A DNA stretch of 64,000 nucleotides from Sthenelais limicola (GCA_942159475.1 OW804095.1:54774773-54838772), one strand, 5' to 3'; shown: positions 1 through 12,560, counted from the first letter of the stretch. Translations and numbers: made by a program. Notes: generated by a model not told the origin, from the letters alone.

Positions 1-189
1 AGATTTAACTCACTGTTTTTAGCGTCCTTTGGTTGGAGTGGGGACGGTTTGCTAGTTTTTTGGTGTAGAGGCTGGGCCTCCTGAGCTAGAATCGCATGGC
101 TTGCTCGGAGTATTCCAGTCACGCTTCTGCTTGAAACCACTGGAGTTTTGGTTCGATCTGTTGGGGCCTGGTGCGCCATTAGCAGCTTT

Positions 190-1313
190 TCAGTTGTTAC
201 AGGCCTTTGATGTGTGCACAAATTGCTTCTTCTGTGTTTTAAACCAGCAATACCCGCAGCAGTGTAGAAGGTTAACAGCTCCTTCAACGTGAGATTCAAT
301 TGCTGAGCATTCCTCCCAGTTGTACATTGGGCATGGCACTGTTACAGAGGTGGTGGTAGTCTTCTTCCGTGTAATGCCTGAAGGCTTATGGTTCCAGCTA
401 AGCCTCGCCCTTTGTTGTTGCAGATAGTTGGAGTCCTTCCATGTAATGGAACCCGCAACTATGTGGTCTATTAGGGTCTGGGACCAAAGCCTTGGTCCTT
501 GCCATTGGTGGATAGCCGCATCCTCACCCAGTTCGCCCAGGTGCTGCAGCATGTGATACAGGGTAGATCCCGGGCGGGCACGCCAGGCACACATAATGGC
601 AAATCCGCAGAAGTATTCTGCAATGGTAAGGTCCCTCCTTTCGTTCTTAATTCTTGAGGCCAGGTCAGGGGGCAGGTAAGTTTCAGGAGATATTTTTAGG
701 TAATTACCTTTAGGTGTTGTTCTCCCCCTGTACTGCTTCTCAAGGGCCTTCGTGGCTATGCGCTGGTGCGCGTAGACGCGTTTGAGGTGGCTTGGCGTGG
801 GGAGGCGGCGTCTGTGACCGCCCTCACTGGAGGACGAGCTTGAAGATCGGTCCCTGAAGGGGTGAGCGCGGTGGTGGTCATGTTTTCTGTCGAGCCTTTT
901 ATGTTTCTTGCCCTTCCTTCTGCCTCTCCTATGTGAGGAATAGGAGCTGGAGCTAGAGCTAGTGCTAGAAGATGTTGAGCTGGACGATTCATCCTCCGTT
1001 GTAGACCACGAGGAGGTGGGGGAGCGGCGAGGACGCTTGCGGCTTGGTTTCTTGCCGCGGGCGTTCCTTTCAGTCTTGTGTCCAGTCTTGGACTTGGAAA
1101 CTTTTACGAGGGTGCGGCACAACTTATCCACTACCGTCTGACGTTTCTGTTTGTTTTTCGGGGTCTTTGGCACTCCATCAGAACTTGGTTAGGTTTTAGT
1201 GTTTCCTCGGCTGATCCCTTTGTCCCTGATCCCTTCTTTTTAGAGGTTGATCTACCATTCTCCATGGCAATATAGTCAACTTTAGGGATGTCCCTAGAAG
1301 ATCTGTGTGCCAT
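190..1313 (-). pseudogene. gag-like protein of a retroelement, frameshifted
   Basis: The best start is the ATG at 1313-1311. That frame runs to about 1170 and must shift by one base to join the long frame that ends at 190; the long frame itself has no ATG and is preceded by a TAA. The N-terminal half is very basic and Ser/Arg-rich, with long serine runs. The middle is helical and Trp/Leu-rich. The C-terminus carries a Cys/His cluster (CxxC, then H, then C), as in gag-like proteins of tyrosine-recombinase retroelements. Reverse transcriptase would lie beyond the left edge of the window. It is not a copy of the DIRS gag near 52 kb. The family is inferred from architecture only, and another retroelement class is possible. 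Confidence 0.5.
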
Positions 1314-2010
1314 TGTGGCCACGTGTCCGATGTTCCTCTTTTTTCACGCTGTCTGGGGGACGTGTGTCCTCCTCCAGAGCTGAGTTCAAAGTGGACGAGG
1401 CAACTGGAGGAGCCCTGTGATTGGGCAGGGAGACTTCCGGTCAGTTGCTGGTCACTTCCTCCAGTCCGCGGTCATTCATTCTCCGCTCAATGAGAGGACA
1501 TTGCCATATAACATGTCACCCCAATTTCTACATTGTGATTTATTATACGCGCATGCTATATGAGAGGTATATAAGTGGGGTGCTATAAAAATAGTCATAT
1601 AGGACGCATCCTATAAAAATAGTTGTAGTTGTCTAAAAATAGCTCTGACTCAGCACTTCCGCTGTCTCCGCGGAGATCCCCACGGAGATCCCCGCGGAGA
1701 TCCCCGCGATCGGTAATCCACCTGTGATTATAAAAATACATAATAAACACCACACCATTAAATAGAGAATTAAATTCTCCACAAATGATGTAAGGTTTAT
1801 TATTGTAGCTCAATAAATGGCTACGATATGAACGTTTTAGTTCAACCAAGTCAGTAAGTAAACACTGCATGATCACACAGTCCTGACAGCTCACCGTTGT
1901 AGCCTACTGAAGGTGCTCTCAGCGGGGCAGCTGGGGCTCTCTGAGAGTTCTTTAATACTTTTCAGTGATATCTGATGATGATCAAATTTTATGCACATAT
2001 AATAAATATA
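1314..2010. other. upstream part of the gag-bearing element and unique-looking DNA
   Basis: No gene is visible. The stretch holds TATA-like sequence near 1570-1585 and repeated 'ctataaaaatag' near 1580-1625, which could be the promoter side of the minus-strand gag element. I could not find the element boundary. Confidence 0.4.
1668..1710. repeat. short GC-rich tandem repeat
   Basis: Three near-perfect copies of 'cggagatcccc(g/a)' lie in an AT-rich surrounding. Confidence 0.75.
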
Positions 2011-2155
2011 GAATGGAACTCGCTAGCAATAATCGAAAATTTATAGGACTTGATTCGTCCACATGAGCACTCTGCCTACGGCATCGTGCTTATGTGGACA
2101 AATCTCGTCCTATAAATTTTCGATTATTGCCGGCTCGTCCCATTCTCTCTATGTG
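2011..2155. repeat. fold-back hairpin with about 60 bp arms
   Basis: The left arm from 2011 and the right arm ending at 2155 are reverse complements with few mismatches; the core 'caataatcgaaaatttatag' reappears inverted near 2110-2129. The loop is only about 15 bp. This fits a small fold-back element just upstream of the truncated LINE. Confidence 0.8.
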
Positions 2156-2261
2156 TTGCATTGTAACTACGTAGAAATGTATGGAAGAAAAAACGATTGA
2201 ATGATTTGATTTGATTTACACGTAATACGCACTACGCATCACGCCATACATAGGCCTACAC

Positions 2262-3121
2262 GTAATAAGGCGGGACCAAGGACAAACCCTTCAAATTACC
2301 GACCTATAAGTAGAGTCAAACTACCAGCACAAATTTTAGAAAGAGTAGTACAAGGCACATTATACCCCCATCTAGAAGATAATGACCTTCTATACAAATA
2401 CCAATATGGGTTCAGGGCAGGTCACTCACTAGAACAAGCACACAGAAGACTCTTTGAATATATATATGAATTCAAAAACAAAAAAGACCCTGTATCCCTG
2501 GTCTACCTGGACTTTCGAAAAACATTCGACACGGTAGACCATGAGATACTGCTCAGAAAATTAACATCATTCCACCTATCACCAAAAGTAATAGATTGGT
2601 TCAGAGACTACCTCACTAACAGATACCAACGAGTGCAGGCAAACGGTGTTACCTCTGGCAGGGCCAAAGTCACATATGGAGTCCCTCAGGGAACGGTGTT
2701 GGGGCCTCTCCTATTCCTACTGTATATAAATGACCTCCACAGGGTTTTCGCACAGTCACAGATACAACTCTTTGCAGATGACACAGTACTATTCCACTCA
2801 CATCCACGGGGAGAAACTTTATACAAAGAACTCCAAGAAGACCTGGATGCGGTGGGGAAATGGTGCACACTAAATAAGATCTCAGTAAATGTACAAAAAA
2901 GCAAAGCCATGAGCATAGCCCTACATACACCAAAATCAAACACAAATGCATTAAGCCTCAACAACGCTGAATTAGAGCATGTCACTCAATACAAATACCT
3001 TGACCTAGAAATTGATAGCAGCCTGACATTCAACCCTCACCTAACCTCAAAAATAAAACAGGGAATACAGAGACTGAGAGCCACTGCCAAAATCAACCAA
3101 GCCCACTCCAGTAAAAACATA
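2262..3121 (+). pseudogene. CR1/jockey-type LINE reverse transcriptase, 5' part
   Basis: A continuous reading frame encodes the RT domain of a non-LTR retrotransposon. It shows NYRPIS near the start, YLDFRKTFDTVDH, GVPQGTVLGPLLF, the catalytic FADD box (about 2773-2784) and the thumb region. The endonuclease is missing, so the copy is 5'-truncated at about 2260. The frame is cut at 3121 by the inserted 3.9 kb element and resumes in phase at 7028. Assignment to the CR1/L2/jockey group rests on motif wording; the exact clade is uncertain. Confidence 0.85.
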
Positions 3122-4302
3122 CCCAGGTAACAATTCACGTTAAATTAACGTTGATTTACCTCAATAAAAGGTTAATTTCTTAACGTCAACGGTTTGACAT
3201 GAATTTAACCTCAATTTCACGTTAATCTGGTTACGTTAACATATTTGCGTCAATCTAACATTAACTGAACATTAATTTCTTAACGTTAATTTCTCAACAT
3301 TAAGTCAATGATGACTTAACATTAACAATTTTGACGTCATTTTTTTAACATTAACTTACTGATCGATCAACGTTCATATATAATATTTGACGTCAATTTT
3401 TTAACATTAATTTACTGATAAATCAATGTTGATATTTTTGACGTAATTATTTTAACATTAATTTACCCATCAATCAACGTTGAGGATGTTTACGGCAATA
3501 CTTTTACATTTTCTTCATGGTCAATCAACGTTAATATTTTTTATGCCAATTTTTTAACATCAACTTCCTGATAAATCAACGTTGATAATTTCAACCACAC
3601 ATTCTTTTTTACTTTTACGTCCAGTACATCATGGCAAAGGTTTGAAAATCCTCAATCAATCTGTATCCTGTATATTTATTAAATATATTAAGGACATTAT
3701 TGCTTCGATTTAAATGTGATATGGTTTATATTAGAGATCTTGCCATATTACATTTGAATTGATGCCATTTGGCTTTCGTGTAAATACAATTCAACAAAGC
3801 AAAACATGACATGAAAAAAGCAACATTATAGAAATTCAATGTGAACCACTCAAGTCTATTATATGCCAATAATCAATAATCTGTTAAGTTTTCTCTCACT
3901 AATATCTGGGCCTATTATTATTATTATTATTATTATTATACAACTTTTATTCAATATACATACATAATGATATAGAATAGGGTCATTGATCCATCTCCAC
4001 TGGAGTTCTACCAGGTAACCCTGTAACTGAACAATTGATAAGGTAAAATATGTGATTGAAAATAGTGCACAGAATAATGTCCGATCAAACGATAATCACT
4101 GATCTTTAGGTAGTGTTTATGTCTATGTTTCCTTTTGTGTCTTTGTATCCTTTGTTTAAGGGATGACTGTCTTTATTTCATATTAGTGATGACAACGCCA
4201 TCAGTGTATTATAATATATATATAGTCACCAGTCCTGACATGAAAAATGAATGAAAAAGCCTTTTGAAACAGTGGTATATGACTTGAAGATACTTATAGA
4301 GA

Positions 4303-4620
4303 GGGATAGGGGATAGAGAGGGACAGAGAGCGGGAATACAGGAAGACAGAGAACAGGGATAGAGAGGGACAGAGAGCTGGAATACAGGAGGACAGAGAAC
4401 AGGGATAGAGAGGGACATAGAGCGGGAATACAGGAGGACAGAGAACAGGGATAGAGAGGGACAGAGAGCGGGAATACAGGAGGACAGAGAACAGGGATAG
4501 AGAGGGACAGAGAGCTGGAATACAGGAGGACAGAGAACAGGGACAGAGAGGGACAGAGAGCTGGAATACAGGAGGACAGAGAACAGGGATAGAGAGGGAC
4601 AGAGAACAGGCATAGAGATG
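4303..4620. repeat. 46 bp minisatellite, about 7 copies
   Basis: The word 'gg(a)tagagaggga' recurs at 4311, 4357, 4403, 4449, 4495, 4541 and 4587, an exact 46 bp spacing. Units differ at a few positions (cggg/ctgg, ataca, gat/gac). Confidence 0.95.
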
Positions 4621-6003
4621 GAGAGAGAGAGTGGGTATCATAAACAGTTACAAAGGGAAAGAGTGCAGAAAACATAAATATATAGATCTTGCCCAAGATC
4701 TAGGGCCTAGAGAGAGTGGGAAGAAAGAGGTGCCATGCCTTTTTCATGTTTTGTTCATTCAAGAATCTTACGATTTTCATCTTAATAAATTTATCAATGA
4801 TGAAAATCCGCTCAATTCTCAAGCATACAAAGACGTTTGATTAGAGGTCAAACTAGTACAGTACTGAGGTCGGTGCAAGTGTCAAAAGGATGTGGGGCCC
4901 AACCCTGCGTCATATATGTGGTCAGACCATACTTCTACCCAACTCAGCGTCCTCCCGTGTGTAACTCTACCACACAGAACTAGGTTGGCATTAGATGAAT
5001 TCTACCCTATAGATAATATTATTTTCATTTCTTTCTCTCGAATCTTAATAATGTGGATGGTTTAATGTTGAATATGTATACAGAATGCATAGCATCTATA
5101 CAAATCGATCAATAAATATTATTAGCTCCTGCATGAGAGAGCAGTGGGAACATTGTGTTTATGTTCTGTTCATAGTTATATTTCATGCAACATTTTTTTT
5201 TTATATGAAAGTTTTATTGCACACAATTACAGGAAATCCTGGTATTCTCATGTAGTATACATGCAAAATATTATCAAAATGTTGTACAGTATATATTGGC
5301 ATTATATGATAATTTATGATATAATTATTTCATACAACCTTTGGACACAAAAACAATTGTCCATAGTATGAAATGATGGCCATACAGTATTAGTTGAAAA
5401 GTGGATACCCATTATAAATGCAATAAGAACCTTATGAATATTAGGCTTCTTGATACAAAGTCAAGAGAAAAGGAACCTCACTGGGCCCTGGGCAAGTCTT
5501 GGACTCAATGAACTCCATGAGACAGTTCCGGGTCGCCTTTTGAGTGAAGGTTCAGTCTCGTTGATTCTACTGAAGTAAGGACACCAACATTCACCAGCTT
5601 GGAGTAGGACGTTTAGGATGCAATATCATTCTCCAAGGTAAGTATCCTTTCAGAGCGATAATAATGCCTTCAGCTAGAGTACAACTCTCTGTATTCAATG
5701 GAATTGTTGTTGGTAATTGATAATCATTCATATTTTTTAATTATAGCGGATAGACCACACAGCCTTAATGGTTGATAATATAAAATGCAAGGCCAGACAT
5801 CTATAGGGAGGCAGAGCTTTCGGGAGTTGGAATCAGGTAAATACTTGTGAGTTATTTTATTTTACACATTGTATTCTTGTATTCGTATGCAGGTATTGTG
5901 ATTTCACCCAGTAATACTCTTCTATATCTTTATTTAGAACAGGGGGACCATTCGTATACAGGTATTATTGGGATTTTACTTGATTGTTTTGTACTGTTAC
6001 AAC

Positions 6004-6070
6004 AAGATATTTTGATATCCTAGACTAAGGAAATAATATTTCCTTAGTCTAGGATATCAATATCAAAATC
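6004..6070. repeat. hairpin with about 28 bp arms
   Basis: 'gatatcctagactaaggaaa' at about 6014-6033 is followed almost at once by its reverse complement, ending near 6058. The outer TATTTTGATAT / ATATCAAAAT words extend the arms. It lies inside the 3.9 kb element. Confidence 0.85.
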
Positions 6071-7027
6071 TGTGCTTATTGTGTATTATGGTATATTGGT
6101 TGAGCGTTGGGTTGATTCGCATATTGAAAGATATTCTCTACCTTTAGAGCTGAGCTACCACTTTATCCTTCAAACTTAGCATTATCATGCAATATAATCT
6201 TATGTCTATTAAGAATTATCATTGGTATCATCACATATCATCCGATTTAGATATCTATTTTACTGTCTAATACCATTAGTTTATTACATCTTTATATTTC
6301 CCCCATTCATGGTGGAACCTGTTAAATTCCCTTTAAAAAAAAATAAAGAAAGCTTACAAATCTAATTTATATCTTCAATACATATTTGAATATTTCCATA
6401 ATTAATTTTATTAAATGCAACGTTTACATGCACCAAATATATAGCTGTATTTCAATCTTTTACAGAAGCTGGTATGAGAAAGTACATCAACAAGAAAATG
6501 AACCCTTTACAGAAGCTTATATGAAGAAGGTGAACTCCAACAAGAAAATGATGAACCAAATGATGAACTGAATATTAATGTTAATAAAATGTATGGAATT
6601 GACGTCCTGAAAAACGTCAACATCTTGCCCACAATTAGCATTAGATCAATATTGAGCTAGAGTAAAGGTAGACAGGTTAAGTTAACGTTAATAAGATTTA
6701 CCTAGATTTTAGATTAATTATTAGGCATTAAGTTAACGTTGATATCTCAACGAATATGCTAACGTTAATTTAACCTCAATCTAAACCTTAAACATACCAT
6801 TAATCTTGACGTTAGAATTGAAGTTAAATAACGTCAATATTAACGTCAATATTAGCGCTAACCTTACGTTAATATTAATGTTAAACTTAACGTTAATATT
6901 GATGTTAACTTTGCGCAAAATTGAGTCCACAAATTCACGTATATATTAACGTTAACCATTAACGTATATTTGATCTAAATATTGACGTGAATTGACGTAA
7001 AGTTAACGTCAATTTGTTACCTGGGTA

Positions 7028-7486
7028 ATCCTAATCTGTAAGACCATGGTACGCCCGGTGTTTGACTTTTGTGACATGTTCTATGCCCCAGCACAGAAAA
7101 AACACCTAGACAGGCTACAATCTATACAAAACTCATTTCTAAGGCTAGCATACAACAAGAAAAAATCTGATAGTGTCAGGGAAGTCCACTCAGAGATAAA
7201 GGTGGAATATCTCAACGAGAGGAGAGAATCACACCTTCTCCACCTAGCATATGAGATGAGACGTGACAAAAGATACCTTGATGACAGAAAAATCAATCTG
7301 CGAAGTCTGGCAAAGAGTAAAGTCTTAAAAATACCAATGACAAAAACAGAGAGGATCAGAAAATCTTTTATTGTACAAGCCCCAACCCTTTTCAATAAAA
7401 TCCCAATAGCTGGGAGAAACTGCCCAACGTTAATTGAATTCAAAACATACCTTGAAGAAAACTTCCTCTCCTACGGGGGATGATGG
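7028..7486 (+). pseudogene. LINE reverse transcriptase ORF, C-terminal part
   Basis: This continues the frame broken at 3121. It encodes the thumb and connection region typical of CR1/jockey LINE C-termini (RPVFDFCD, then LDRLQSIQNSFLRLA, then ER.SHL), ending in a stop at about 7484. Together with 2262-3121 it forms one uninterrupted frame, so the insertion is younger than the LINE and the LINE had few disabling changes when hit. Confidence 0.85.
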
Positions 7487-10400
7487 AGAGACCCCAACAT
7501 GAATCTCTATAGGGCGGGCCATAAAGGTATTAAATAAACTAGTCAAGAGAATATATGTTATATATATATATATATATATGTTTATACAAATGTGAAGGAT
7601 GTAGACATGAAGCAGGGCCAGTGTTCGCCAGAATGCTACCCCACACATGTCTAGACCCTCTAGTCCGCAAAATAATATGAAAGGATGTATAAAATCAGCA
7701 GTCAATGCAGTGTTCGCAAGAATGCCAGGACCTAGCTGAATCTGAAAATGGGATAGATTACCTATACAAACACACAGCCCATCTTTCTTTTATCTTAGTA
7801 TCCACCAAACTTAACATATATAACCCAAATTAGAAAAGGACAAAGTCCAAAAAGCATTTACACAAGGAAACCCATAGTATGGGTCCCACCTTGATAAAGT
7901 TATAGCTAGTGCATCCCATTGCAATAGAGTAGGTAACTAGTCACTTTATACCACTATATCTATAAAATGTAAATTAAAACTCTAGTCTAAGGGACCCACT
8001 GGAAGAGCTATGGCTGCCATAGAAGAGGGAGGACCCATTTCCGGTGTAACTTATCGTATATCTATTATCATGTGGCCATTTCCACCAATTTGACAACATT
8101 TGGGCCCCTAGACACCCCCAGAATACCAAAAAATAATTTTTACTTTTATCAGTTGATTTGTTATTTTCTATCAACCTCATATATATGCACATTAAACTGT
8201 CAAGTTTGGAACCATTCTGATTATTAGTAATTTTTCTACAGGGGGGTCGAAAAATAGATCCCAAATATGAAAAAATGCCAAAAATAGCATGTCGAATAAT
8301 GGTACATATTTCTACATAAATGAGGATTTAAATCAGAAATAGATAAAACAAATATGCACATAATGCATTGAACTATTTTGTACTTGATAGGTCCCGACAT
8401 AAGGATCATAACACCTTTTATTTGGTGAAAATATTCTAACTAGAAGAAAAGTTATAGCCAAATAACCATTCTGTAATGGTAATGGCAGCGGCAAGGGTGA
8501 CAGGTCATTGACCCTCTGCCCACATTATTATGCATGTATACACATTATATAACTCATTATATTTAGAATATATATAACATTCATTACCCTCGTTTACTTT
8601 TTTAAGTTAACTTGAATACTTGAATTGATTGTTACTGTCCTGTTTGAGTATTCAGAGACAATTTCTTTTAGGATAAATGTTCTAATATTATATATATATG
8701 TTAGGGATATAATTTCTGACATTTAGTGATGGCAGACGTGACGTAGACGACGTGACGAAGACGACAAAAGCGTGACGAAGATTTTTTTAGCATTTTCCCA
8801 TGAAAATCATTTAAAAACGACTCGGAAATTCTTAAGTTCAGTCTACATAGATTGGTATTAAGCAAAGTTAATAATAAATGTCAAATTTAAAGTTTATTAT
8901 TAAATTTATGCCTTGTAAGGCTCTAAAAAACCCTAAAATAGGTGTGACGAAGACGACATGGGCTAGGGTACCCACCCCCTTTTGCTGCCATGTTATTTCT
9001 CTGCTATTATTCAAGAAAAACTCAAATCAATACATCTGATGTTCTATATCTATGTAATCCCATGCATTCTATCATTATTCATCAAAATTTGATATATATT
9101 TTTTATTTATTTATTTATTCCACCTTAGGCACACAGCGTGACGAAGACGACATGGGGGGGTACCCACAATTTTTTTTTTAAATTTTTTATGTCTTTTGGC
9201 CAAAAAATATTTTTTTTTGCATTTTTTTTTACACAGATCATATTCACGTAACCTACTATCACAACATATAAAAAAAAATGTTCAATTTTGAAGATTATTT
9301 AGAAATTTAGCAATTCCACGGACTAATGGCTGTTTAAAAAACCGATTTTTGCCTCCAAAATGGAATTTTGAAATTAAAAAAAAAAAAAATTGGGCAAAAA
9401 ATGCCAAAAATGTTGTTCCACAGGTTGGTAGAACATTCCAATTAAAAAAAAATACCAAAATAATGATAATAAACTTTATTTAAGCCCATTTTACCCCTTT
9501 CCACGGTTGGGGGCCAAATGTTGTCAAATTGGTGGAATTGGCCATACATGTACTGTTTTCAGGAAATAAACAATATACATACATACACCAAGCCTACAAT
9601 GGGTTCGTGGCTTCATTGCCAAAAACCATATTGTTTGATAAGAAAGTAATTGAATACAGAGCCTTTTAAAACGAAGTCAAAGTACATATAGAGATATGAA
9701 GTACAATGCTGCTTTTGATGCAGGTAGCCAAAAATGAATAAATCTTGTGACAACATTTATGGGAGAAGTTAAGAGATTATAATCATTATTAATACGATCA
9801 ACGTTGGTCAGATTGTGTATGAGGAAGATCAGAAGGGTTTGATATTATGTACCGGTTCCAAGGAACAGTAATAGGTGTTCGAAGAAAATTAGAAAATCCA
9901 AAAGAAAATCCAACGGTGTGAAGGAAGACGACACCCCGCTTGGAGTCCCCTCCCCCAGTAGTATGCATTCAGCGATATAGAGCGCATGAAAAAAGGAGTT
10001 TAGTTACTGATGGTGCAATTAAATAAGCTATTTATAATATCATGATTCATCATCATAACGCTGTTTATGGTTTGCTTTCTTTGGGAGGGGAATGGAGGAA
10101 TGGGGAGGGGCTAATGAAAATTAGTGTGATTGGATAGAGTAGGAAGGGGAGGGAGGGTAAAGGGAGAGGGTGAATAAAAATGGGGGGGGGGGGGGTAAAG
10201 GGAGGGGGTTACAAGAGCAGAGAATAACAACCCTTTCCCTTTAACAGCTAGGTAGTGAATGAGTGACCTTAAACAAATTACTAGAGCACCTGATCAGGTG
10301 ACAGGAGTGCATCACATAACATAGGAATGTGTTACCTTGTATGAACTGAAACAAGATAATTACCCAAGGTCATCACCTGAGATAATCTGGATATATATAT

Positions 10401-10497
10401 TCATATGGATGAACCAGATTATTATAAAATTGTACTGTATGAAAAGAGTACGCTAAATTTGATGTACATCTATTGGCAAAATTTCATGAAAATCTAT
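7487..10497. other. non-coding repetitive DNA
   Basis: No gene is seen. It starts with the probable LINE 3' UTR and a (TA)n run at 7559-7580. A 36 bp inverted pair lies at 8073-8108 and 9508-9544. A 'gtgacgaagacgac' word recurs at about 8750, 8943 and 9137, and there are A/T homopolymers, a TTTA run near 9100-9118 and a G run near 10180-10195. Confidence 0.6.
8073..9544. repeat. inverted repeat pair, arms about 36 bp
   Basis: The sequence at 8073-8108 (starting tggccatttccacc) is the reverse complement of 9508-9544, with two or three mismatches. The arms are 1.4 kb apart and might be the ends of a decayed element. Confidence 0.7.
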
Positions 10498-11020
10498 GAA
10501 AGGAAAAAGAAGGGAGGAGGGAGCATGAGGAAGGAGTAGGAAGAGGGAGGAAGAGGAGGGAAGAAGAGGAGGGAGGGAGGAAGGAAGAGGAGGCGGTAGG
10601 GAGAGGAGGGAGGAGGAGGAAAAGTATGGAGGAGGAGAAAGGAGGAGAAGGAAGATAGAGGTGGATGGGGGAGCTAAGAGGAGGAGGGGGAGGAGGAGGC
10701 AGAGGATTGAGGAGGAGGAGGAGGGAGGAGGAGGGAAGAGGAGGAGGTAGGAAAGAGGAAGAGGGAGGAAAGAGGAGGAAGGAGGGCGGGAGACGAGGAC
10801 GGGTGAGGAGGAGAAGGAGGAGGAGGGAGAAGGAAGGAGGTGGCCTGAGAAATAAGGAGGAGGGAAAAAGAGGAAGAGGGAAGAGGAGGGAGGTGGAAGG
10901 AGGGAGAAGAGGAGAGGAGGAGGGAGGAGTGAGGAGGAAGAGTAGGGAGGGGAAGGAGGAGGAGGGAGAAGGAAGGAGGGAGGCAGAGGAGGAGGGAGTA
11001 GGGAGGAGCAGAAAGAGGCG
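10498..11020. repeat. 523 bp polypurine (GGA/GA) tract
   Basis: The plus strand is almost wholly A and G here, mostly gga, gagg and gaagagg words, with few pyrimidines. Open frames across it on both strands are products of composition, not genes. Such mirror-like purine tracts can form triplex (H-DNA). Confidence 0.95.
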
Positions 11021-11510
11021 GGCTAAACCCACACAGACACACACTTAGTGCACGCTCCCACTCGTGTTCACCAGTGCGTGACGACCACGTTACACCACTC
11101 GTCCATAGCATACCACCAAATCTCAACAATTCGAGACTAAAGAAAAGTATCATACGTAAGTGTTGAGGGACATAACAAGTGAGTTCACATGGTGTTTTTA
11201 GGCTGTTGAGGTTTGCATTGGTTTTCCGTAATTAAGTGAGGCAGTGTACAGGTGAGGCGTTCCGGTAGTGTGGTGCTGAGATTGAATTTTACCCTTATGG
11301 TATGGCTTATCGGCCGGACATGGCACCTGTTTGTCCAGTCTTTGGCAATTTTTTTATCACCAAAAATCTGGAAGACAGTTAGGCCTATCTTGGCATTAGC
11401 TGACAGACTATTTGATTTGTATGGGAAGCTGTCGGTATATTTATTCCTGAATTGTCGATATCTGAATTGTTTTTATGGATATCAACAAAAACAATATCAG
11501 ATATCAACAA
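11021..11510. other. no gene seen; start of GATATC repeat field
   Basis: Mostly unique-looking DNA. From about 11450 it takes on the GATATC/AATTG pattern that resumes after 12203. Confidence 0.5.
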
Positions 11511-12202
11511 TTAAAGGGATACAGGACAGTTCAATGAAAAAAAAACGCCCAGTCCAATTGCCATAAAACGTTCAGGGACTGTTCCACACTACAGAAGAAA
11601 CAAATAAATGAAAAAAAAAGACATGTTACCCCATTAGTATCTTTGGTAGTCACTTGAAAAAAAAGGTGGTTTACTATGGAAGTCCATGAGAAAATGTGTT
11701 TTTTTTTCACATTTGTTATAGAATAATAAAAAAATGTCCATTTCAAATTAGTTTAGATTTGCTACACTTTTATTTGAGGTCATATCCCACAAAAAAACAA
11801 AAAAAAATCATATCTTACCCCGATCAAAAAAAAGTTGGGAGACCTCTAAGGTTGACCATGTAGTCTACTTTTTGTGGCTGGTCTGGCTGATGCCGTTTAT
11901 TTCACATTGATATTCTTCATTGCACAGACTTTTAACTAATTTACATGGAGTGTTATCATCAGCCAAAGGTTTTTGCATCAATATGATTGTGATTATACTT
12001 CCCACAGTGAAAAATGTTTATTTGTCATGGCAATCCCTAGAACATATGTGAAAATTATGGAAATGAGTTTTGATTTAGACAATAGACACTAGGGGAACCA
12101 CTGCTGAGAGATTCATATGAGAATGACCACTGGCTAATAGTTCAACCAGGAGCCGCATTGGGTTGTATTTTCGGACGCACCTCTGTACCTCTATACCTTT
12201 AA
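11511..12202. mobile_element. TTAA-ended element, 692 bp, non-autonomous
   Basis: The ends read TTAAAGGGATACAGG (left) and, inverted on the right, TTAAAGGTATAGAGG. It sits inside the GATATC repeat field, which continues on both sides. The last ~260 bp, read on the minus strand, match 30570-30830 closely, including 'gacaaataaacatttttcac' and 'cactaggg'. The two therefore belong to one family. No coding frame is visible. TTAA at both ends suggests a piggyBac- or Kolobok-type target duplication. Confidence 0.7.
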
Positions 12203-12560
12203 TTGTGGATATCTAGAATTGAATTTTGGATATCCAAAATTGAATTCTGGATATCCACTATTAACTTATGAATATGTAAAGTCTTACATATACTAAATTA
12301 CATTTCAGATATCCACAATCCAATTTTACATATCCAAAATTCAATTCTTGATATACACAATTCCAGTTTCAGATATTGACAATTCTGTCCCATATCCAGA
12401 ATTCAATTCTTGGCAAACTATTGAATATGGGATATATCATATCAGATATCAAGAATTAATTGTGGATATCCAAAATTAACTGTGGCTATCCGATATTAAT
12501 TGTAGATATCCAAAATTTAATTCTGGATATCTACAATTTAATTGTGGAATTAAATGTGGG
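12203..12560. repeat. degenerate GGATATCC/AATTG repeat field
   Basis: Some 18-20 bp units of the type 'ggatatccaaaattgaattc' repeat many times with variation (lesser copies at 11450-11510). The unit contains the palindromes GGATATCC and GAATTC. Confidence 0.8.

Larger units (their letters stand above)
3122..7025. mobile_element. TA-flanked non-autonomous DNA element inserted in the LINE
   Basis: The left end reads CCCAGGTAACAA and the right end is its exact inverse, TTGTTACCTGGG. TA flanks both ends (3120-3121 and 7026-7027). Removing the element and one TA restores the LINE reading frame exactly, which fixes both borders. The outer ~450 bp at each end are filled with degenerate TTAACGTT/ACGTTAAT words, giving long imperfect inverted ends. 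The inside holds a 46 bp minisatellite, a hairpin and AT-rich DNA but no transposase. TA duplication is typical of Tc1/mariner, though the long repetitive ends are not; I leave the superfamily open. Confidence 0.8.

Noticed and set aside
4209..4696. Three long overlapping minus-strand open frames (Ser/Leu/Pro-rich)
   Set aside because: The 46 bp unit has no stop in any minus-strand frame, and 46 is not a multiple of 3, so all frames stay open. It is a minisatellite, not a gene.
10484..11153. Long open frames on both strands (Pro/Ser/Leu- and Gly/Arg/Glu-rich)
   Set aside because: They are explained by the polypurine tract.
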